NCBI GenBank assembly: GCA_033764445.1
Contig: JANRIZ010000081.1
Span: 1 to 28,958 of the forward strand
Direction: 5' to 3'
Length of the DNA: 28,958 nucleotides
DNA from: JANRIZ01 sp033764445
GTDB taxonomy: Bacteria; Verrucomicrobiota; Verrucomicrobiia; JAWXBN01
This document shows, piece after piece, positions 24,813 to 28,958 of the stretch. The position numbers and the translations under genes were made by a program. Each line of letters opens with the position of its first letter. The first letter of the stretch is position 1. The notes under the pieces were generated by a model, which did not search any database, was not told the origin of the DNA, and saw only the letters and a program-made list of their open reading frames with translations.

Positions 24813-25397
24813 ATGAATTTTTCAGGTGCCATCGTGTGCGGGGGCTTTTCCACCCGCATGGGTCGGGAAAAGGCCCTGATTGCCAAGGACGGACTCACGC
24901 TGCTTGAACGTCAGGTGCGGCTTTTGAAATCCCTGGGCGCCGGGGAGGTCCTGATCTGTTGCCGCCGCGAACAGAATTTCAGACAGCGGGACTGCCTCAC
25001 GGTTTTTGACACACAGGACCGGATCGGTCCCCTGGCGGGCATCCACTCCGCGCTGGAAAACTCCCGCCATGATCTGACCCTGTGCCTGGCGGTGGACATG
25101 CCGTTCCTGACCGCCGACTTTCTGCGCCCACTTTTGAATCAATATCCCGAGGGGTTCATCCCCCGACGGGGTGACATGTACGAACCGCTGTGCGCCCTGT
25201 ATCAGAAAAATTTTCTGCCGGTCTTGCGTCAACAAATCCTGCAGGGACAATTCCGGCTGCAGGTTTTGGCCGGTCTGTATGTATCCCGGTTTCAGATAGA
25301 ATCCCCCATGACCCCGGTTCATCAGGACAAGTATTTTTTCAATTTGAACACCCCTGAAAAACTAAAGGCACTTGACGACACCACGGGTTGTGGATAG
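24813..25397 (+). CDS. mobA: Molybdenum cofactor guanylyltransferase MobA
   Basis: 194 residues. It transfers GMP to molybdopterin to form the guanine dinucleotide cofactor, in the cytoplasm. The start motif GAIVCGGFSTRMGREKALI (5-23) is the nucleotide-binding loop, with the Lys in GREKA. DRIGPLAGIHSALE and LAVDMPFLTADFL (metal-site Asp) are typical. GDMYEPLCALY and the C-terminal FFNLNTPE motif are also family features. Start chosen by a GGAGG site. The last 25 bp overlap a candidate nrdR promoter. Confidence 0.9.
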   Translation: MNFSGAIVCGGFSTRMGREKALIAKDGLTLLERQVRLLKSLGAGEVLICCRREQNFRQRDCLTVFDTQDRIGPLAGIHSALENSRHDLTLCLAVDMPFLTADFLRPLLNQYPEGFIPRRGDMYEPLCALYQKNFLPVLRQQILQGQFRLQVLAGLYVSRFQIESPMTPVHQDKYFFNLNTPEKLKALDDTTGCG

Positions 25398-25400
25398 CAT
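25372..25400 (+). promoter_or_regulatory. Candidate sigma-70-type promoter of nrdR
   Basis: TTGACG (25372-25377), a 17-nt spacer and TAGCAT (25395-25400), matching the consensus at 5 and 4 of 6 positions. It lies across the mobA stop codon and would give a leader of about 25 nt to the nrdR ATG at 25432. Confidence 0.4.
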
Positions 25401-25431
25401 CCGACAACGTAACAACAGATTGTATCCCTAC

Positions 25432-25884
25432 ATGCGTTGCCCCAAGTGCAGCTTCCAAGACGATAAAGTCATTGATTCAAGAGCCTCCAAGGAAGGAAGC
25501 GTGATCCGGCGTCGCCGTGAATGTCTCAAATGCAGCTATCGCTTCACCACCTACGAGGAAGTCGAAAAGGAATCCCTCTACATCATTAAAAAGGATGGAA
25601 GCCGTCAGGAGTTTGATAAGAAAAAAATCATCAAAAGCATGGTCATCGCCTGCCAGAAACGTCCGGTCTCCCACGAAAAAATCGAGCAACTGACCACGGA
25701 AATCGTGGACGAACTCTCCGAGGAATTCGACCGCGAGGTTCCGGCGGAGTCCGTGGGCGAAAAGGTCATGACCAAATTGCGGGCCATTGACGAGGTGGCC
25801 TACGTGCGATTCGCCTCCGTCTACCGGAGCTTTCGCGACATCAATGACTTTGTCAGCGAGGTCAAAAGTCTTTCCATCCAATAA
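25432..25884 (+). CDS. nrdR: Transcriptional repressor NrdR
   Basis: 150 residues, normal length; an ATP/dATP-sensing repressor of ribonucleotide reductase genes. An N-terminal zinc ribbon has Cys3, Cys6, Cys31 and Cys34 (MRCPKCSFQDDKV, then RRRECLKCSYRFTTYEE). An ATP-cone covers about 48-138: IIKKDGSRQEFDKKKIIKSMVIAC, then a C-terminal AYVRFASVYRSFRDINDF. The frame is open upstream, but the ATG at 25432 gives the canonical start. Followed after 5 bp by an unknown gene, clearly cotranscribed. Confidence 0.96.
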   Translation: MRCPKCSFQDDKVIDSRASKEGSVIRRRRECLKCSYRFTTYEEVEKESLYIIKKDGSRQEFDKKKIIKSMVIACQKRPVSHEKIEQLTTEIVDELSEEFDREVPAESVGEKVMTKLRAIDEVAYVRFASVYRSFRDINDFVSEVKSLSIQ

Positions 25885-25889
25885 CATCC

Positions 25890-26447
25890 ATGATCAGCCC
25901 CCTGAACATCCTCCCTTCAGTCCGCTTCCCCGGTGGCAAACTGGCGGCCATCAACTGCGGTTCCCTGCACCTTTCCCTCCATCACGCGGCGGAAAAGGCC
26001 GGAATGCCCAAATGGCCCCACTGCGATCCGATTGCCAAGGCGCTGATGCATCACCTGCTCTCGAACCCTCCGGCAGAGGAAATGTCCCTGCCCGTTTTCA
26101 ACGAACTGGTCGGCACGGTCCTCAACACACTTGATTTTCCGGAAATCTCGAAAACCTTCACCTATATCCCCGCCCAGAAGGTCATTGACCTCTATCACTT
26201 TGTCGATCCCTTCCAGCCGCAGTTTGAACTGGCCTTCTTTGAGCGGCTCAAATCCGAGGTGGCCCAGGCCCTGCTTCAAAAACCCGAAAATCTCCACATT
26301 CGGGGACTGAAGGAAAGTGTCAAAAAAATGGCCGGGGCCAAACGCTGGCGCAAGAACTGCCAGCGGCTCCACGACGAAATTGTCGAGTTCCTCCACGAAT
26401 CGGTCACCCGCAACGCCCCGGAAAACCTGGCTCTTGTGATCAGTTGA
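25890..26447 (+). CDS. Hypothetical protein downstream of nrdR
   Basis: 185 residues, no signal peptide or membrane segment. I do not recognise it with confidence. The first 90 residues (GGKLAAINCGSLHLSLHHAA ... IAKALMHHLL ... VFNELVGTVLNTLDFPEISKTF) have a helix and Leu/Ala pattern reminiscent of an ATP-cone but lack the Lys/Arg-Asp-Gly start. The C-terminal half is Lys/Arg-rich and helical (VKKMAGAKRWRKNCQRLHDE). It starts 5 bp after nrdR and is therefore probably co-regulated. It ends facing the convergent glycosyl-hydrolase-like gene, with about 95 bp between. Confidence 0.7.
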   Translation: MISPLNILPSVRFPGGKLAAINCGSLHLSLHHAAEKAGMPKWPHCDPIAKALMHHLLSNPPAEEMSLPVFNELVGTVLNTLDFPEISKTFTYIPAQKVIDLYHFVDPFQPQFELAFFERLKSEVAQALLQKPENLHIRGLKESVKKMAGAKRWRKNCQRLHDEIVEFLHESVTRNAPENLALVIS

Positions 26448-26543
26448 CATACGTTGTTGAGCGTTGAGTGTTGGGCGAGCAGAATCAGCCAATAGTCATT
26501 AGACAGTCTCCCCCTGTACCTTTTTGTGGCATGCTCCACGTGA

Positions 26544-28550
26544 TCAATATTCGAATACCAGGATTTGATGGCCTGTCAGTTCGGGAACGGTCACTTCCAC
26601 GCGTCCTGCGACCCGCTTTTGAGCCAGTTTTTTACCGGTCAGCGCCAAGTGCACTGTCTGTATCTTTTGGGGCACCTTTAAGCCCACACGGATGTCCCGG
26701 AGGGTGATGATGTCCTCGATGACCAGGCAGCGTCCGCGCTGGATCGGTGACGCATACAGCAGATGCAGCACGTAGCGGCGATGTTGGGGCTGATGCCAGA
26801 GGTTGATCCGTCCTTCGCTGGGCAGGCGCACATCCACCACGGGATTTTTGTAGATCAGGGCCAGGGCGTTGAGAAACATCTGCCGGTGCAGACGGGCCCC
26901 ATGGTCATGGTAAAGGGCCCCGAGGGGATGGGGAAGAAACACGATGTTTCCATTCTGAAACGCTCCACCCTGGGTGGCGGGCTTTTCCTGATACGGCGTA
27001 TTCTGATGCGAACAGAATTTTCCATAGGTCCGGGAAAAATACGGCTCGTACACATCGGCCAACACCCTGGCCCCATCGGCGTCATACCGTCCGGCGGGAA
27101 CGTAATTCAAAAAGGGTGTTCGGACCATTTCCAATGCCAGTCCTTTTCCCACCCGCAGATAATCACAATCAAACCGGGCGGGACCGAGATATTTCACCCC
27201 GGCATCGAGCATGATTTTTTTGCCGCCCTTTTCCAGAAGACCCTCGCCAAGAACCAGGAGTTTTCCGCCCTCCCTGACATAGGTCTTTAATCTCGCCGAC
27301 GTTTCCTTCTGCAAAATGCGTCCGCCGGTCAGTATGAGGGCGGTGAAACGGGAGAGGTCCTCACCAAGCCCCACCACCTCGTAATCGAGCTGGCTTTCCA
27401 TGAGCATATTGACCACGCCTTGGTTGTTGGCGGAACTCGCAAAACCTTGGTCGTTGGCGGCGGTGTCCTCACTGAGAATCACCCCCAGATTGGAATGAAA
27501 TTCCCCGTCAAACCCGTATTCCTCGATTTCACGGACGTATTCGTACCCAGCCCCGATGGTGCGATAGGTTTCCAAATCCATTTCCCCATTGGGATGAAGC
27601 TGATCGCCCATGCTGCAACGCGCCCCAAAGGCGACCATGCCCGCAGCCTCAAACCAAAGGGCGGCGGGGTGTTTGAACCCACCAAACTCCCCCCAGGCGG
27701 TGTGGAATTTTCCACTCATGCCCAACATATCCTTGCCCTTGCGGTGAAAGACTTTGCTCCTCATGGGGAACTTGTTATACCCGCCCCAGGTCGTCGGCAA
27801 ATCCTCCAATTCAAAATGAGTGTCGTTGGCCAGTAATTCCGGGGGGGCGTCAATATTGCACTGACCGTTGAAAAAGAGCGTGGCCTCGGGATGATACTTG
27901 TCCCGGATCGCGGCACAGGCGGAGGAAAGTGCGGTCCATTTCCGGATGCCATAGGCCCTGGCCTCCGAAGGTTTCCTCGCATCCAACCCGGACTCCTTCA
28001 TTCCCTTGAGACAGTTTTTGCAGTGACACACGGGCAGATCGTACATGCAGATATCGTAAAAGAAACCGTCCACAGGGTATCGCTGGCAGATTTCCTCGGT
28101 CAGATCCAGGAGATGCTGGAGATATCCACCGCTGGGACACAGGAAATTCCAGGAAAATGCGGGCTTTCGATCGGTGGGTTTGGCCTTCGGATCGACGCCA
28201 AAACTCGGCACGCTGCCATCCGCATTCCGTGCACACCAGTCGGGGTGACGGATCGAATCCAGATGCGACCAGCCGACGGTGATGTAAATGGGGGCCCTCA
28301 CCCCGATCTCGTGGCAGGCGGAAATCTGTTCGCCCATCAGGTCAAACTTCAAATGCGGATGCATCCGTCCCACCTTTGTCGGGTAATAACAGAGACTGTG
28401 GTGGCACTTGGCAAACACCGTGACGGAATTCACGTGCCCCAGTTCAAGGGCCTTCTGAAACTGTCTCCGGTCAAATTTGCTGCCGATTCCACGAATGTGT
28501 TCGGAGGTGTGAAAATCCAGGTGTACCTGACGCGCGGGAAGTCGGATCAT
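26544..28550 (-). CDS. Glycosyl-hydrolase-like protein (hypothetical glycosyl hydrolase 6 type)
   Basis: 668 residues from the ATG at 28550; the frame stays open to 28763, but that part translates the repeat array. Residues 8-60 (RQVHLDFHTSEHIRGIG, VNSVTVFAKCHHSLCYYPT) and PIYITVGWSHLD are like the GHL6 TIM-barrel family, related to GH29/GH42-type clans. DGFFYDICMYD (161-171) is a candidate acid site and HFELEDLPTTWGGYN (245-259) another. CHCKNC (175-180) may bind a metal. Residues about 355-560 resemble a beta-galactosidase-trimerisation-like alpha/beta domain (GVILSEDT, ALILTGGRIL, GGKLLVLGEGLL). A beta-rich C-terminus follows. There is no signal peptide, so it is probably cytoplasmic. The substrate is unknown; fucosidase or galactosidase activity would be guesswork. 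Confidence 0.8.
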   Translation of the reverse strand: MIRLPARQVHLDFHTSEHIRGIGSKFDRRQFQKALELGHVNSVTVFAKCHHSLCYYPTKVGRMHPHLKFDLMGEQISACHEIGVRAPIYITVGWSHLDSIRHPDWCARNADGSVPSFGVDPKAKPTDRKPAFSWNFLCPSGGYLQHLLDLTEEICQRYPVDGFFYDICMYDLPVCHCKNCLKGMKESGLDARKPSEARAYGIRKWTALSSACAAIRDKYHPEATLFFNGQCNIDAPPELLANDTHFELEDLPTTWGGYNKFPMRSKVFHRKGKDMLGMSGKFHTAWGEFGGFKHPAALWFEAAGMVAFGARCSMGDQLHPNGEMDLETYRTIGAGYEYVREIEEYGFDGEFHSNLGVILSEDTAANDQGFASSANNQGVVNMLMESQLDYEVVGLGEDLSRFTALILTGGRILQKETSARLKTYVREGGKLLVLGEGLLEKGGKKIMLDAGVKYLGPARFDCDYLRVGKGLALEMVRTPFLNYVPAGRYDADGARVLADVYEPYFSRTYGKFCSHQNTPYQEKPATQGGAFQNGNIVFLPHPLGALYHDHGARLHRQMFLNALALIYKNPVVDVRLPSEGRINLWHQPQHRRYVLHLLYASPIQRGRCLVIEDIITLRDIRVGLKVPQKIQTVHLALTGKKLAQKRVAGRVEVTVPELTGHQILVFEY

Positions 28551-28958
28551 ATTTTTTCCAGGGGATTGGTTCAAACGTGACGCCCATCCAAAACCACCCA
28601 TCCGGGTTGTCCAGAAAAAGAAATCGCTCGCCGGTCCCTGAATTTTGGCCACAAAAATGCACAAAAACACACAAAAGGGTGGATTCTTTCTGAACCGCCC
28701 GGGGAGCGCACGCGCCGTCGCGTGCATCAGGAGGCGCCCCCGCCTCCGATCTGCGAGGCCCAACAGGCCGCCGCATTTTGGCCGCCCCGATCAATCCGGG
28801 GTAAACTTCAAGGCACAAAAACACACAAAAGGCGGATTCTTTCTGAACCTGCCCGGGGAGCGCACGCGCCCTCGCGTGCACCAGGAGGCGCCCCCGCCTC
28901 CGCTCTGCGAGGCCCAACGGACCGCCGCATTTTGGCCACAAAAAGGTATTCTTTCAAA
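28551..28958 (+). repeat. Composite tandem repeat array, right end
   Basis: After about 90 bp of unique upstream DNA, two repeat units (anchors at 28691 and 28844) and a trailing fragment run to the window edge, in the same orientation as the left array. Double hairpins are at 28708-28747 and 28862-28901. Module 2 (CCCCGATCAATCCGGGG) is at 28785-28801. The final CCAACGGACC.CCGCATTTTGGCCACAAAAA repeats the window's first 30 bases nearly exactly, with one mismatch in the aligned part. Confidence 0.88.

Overview
The window reads as bacterial chromosome (probably a metagenome contig) from a GC-rich, Gram-negative-type organism. Lipid A genes (lpxI, lpxB), a fused SecDF, tandem PilT-like ATPases, a hypothetical-glycosyl-hydrolase-6-like enzyme and many dispersed intergenic repeats suggest the PVC superphylum, most likely Verrucomicrobiota. 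That placement is inference; there is no rRNA gene here. Both ends run into the same composite tandem repeat (1-545 and about 28640-28958), so the window probably spans a contig that stopped in repeats.

Layout. 698-3154 (+): two tandem PilT-type ATPases. 3259-4152 (-): exported NlpC/P60-type hydrolase. 4278-5717 (+): AraA-like sugar isomerase. 5723-7870 (-): hisB-hisH-hisA. 8095-11908 (-): tgt-yajC-secDF, with an ATGA overlap between tgt and yajC. About 12020-12395 (+): RNase P RNA with a strong terminator. 12642-13718 (+): an AT-rich family 2 glycosyltransferase islet bounded by 20-bp direct repeats. 13992-16969 (+): lpxI-lpxB-small hypothetical-PDZ protein. 17184-18227 (-): alanine dehydrogenase bracketed by 46-bp perfect direct repeats and other repeat pieces. 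18661-22865 (+): a GalU-like nucleotidyltransferase followed by a 1113-residue protein that appears to fuse a GHMP-type sugar kinase to a UDP-sugar pyrophosphorylase. 22924-23382 (+): MOSC protein. 23482-24696 (-): RsmB-type rRNA methyltransferase. 24813-25397 (+): mobA. 25432-26447 (+): nrdR plus an unknown partner. 26544-28550 (-): glycosyl-hydrolase-like protein.

How the genes fit together: most are housekeeping (histidine synthesis, Sec export, queuosine, lipid A, molybdenum cofactor, ribonucleotide reductase control). The accessory flavour is carbohydrate handling: isomerase, kinase/pyrophosphorylase fusion, extra nucleotidyltransferase and GHL6-like enzyme.

The most unusual signals are (a) a dispersed double-hairpin element whose solitary copy at 18497-18544 has compensatory changes in both stems, evidence that the folded form is maintained; (b) the kinase-pyrophosphorylase fusion in the reverse domain order to the Bacteroides Fkp enzyme; (c) the AT-rich glycosyltransferase islet between direct repeats just after rnpB; and (d) ald set between identical 46-bp repeats, with a shortened C-terminus at the repeat edge.
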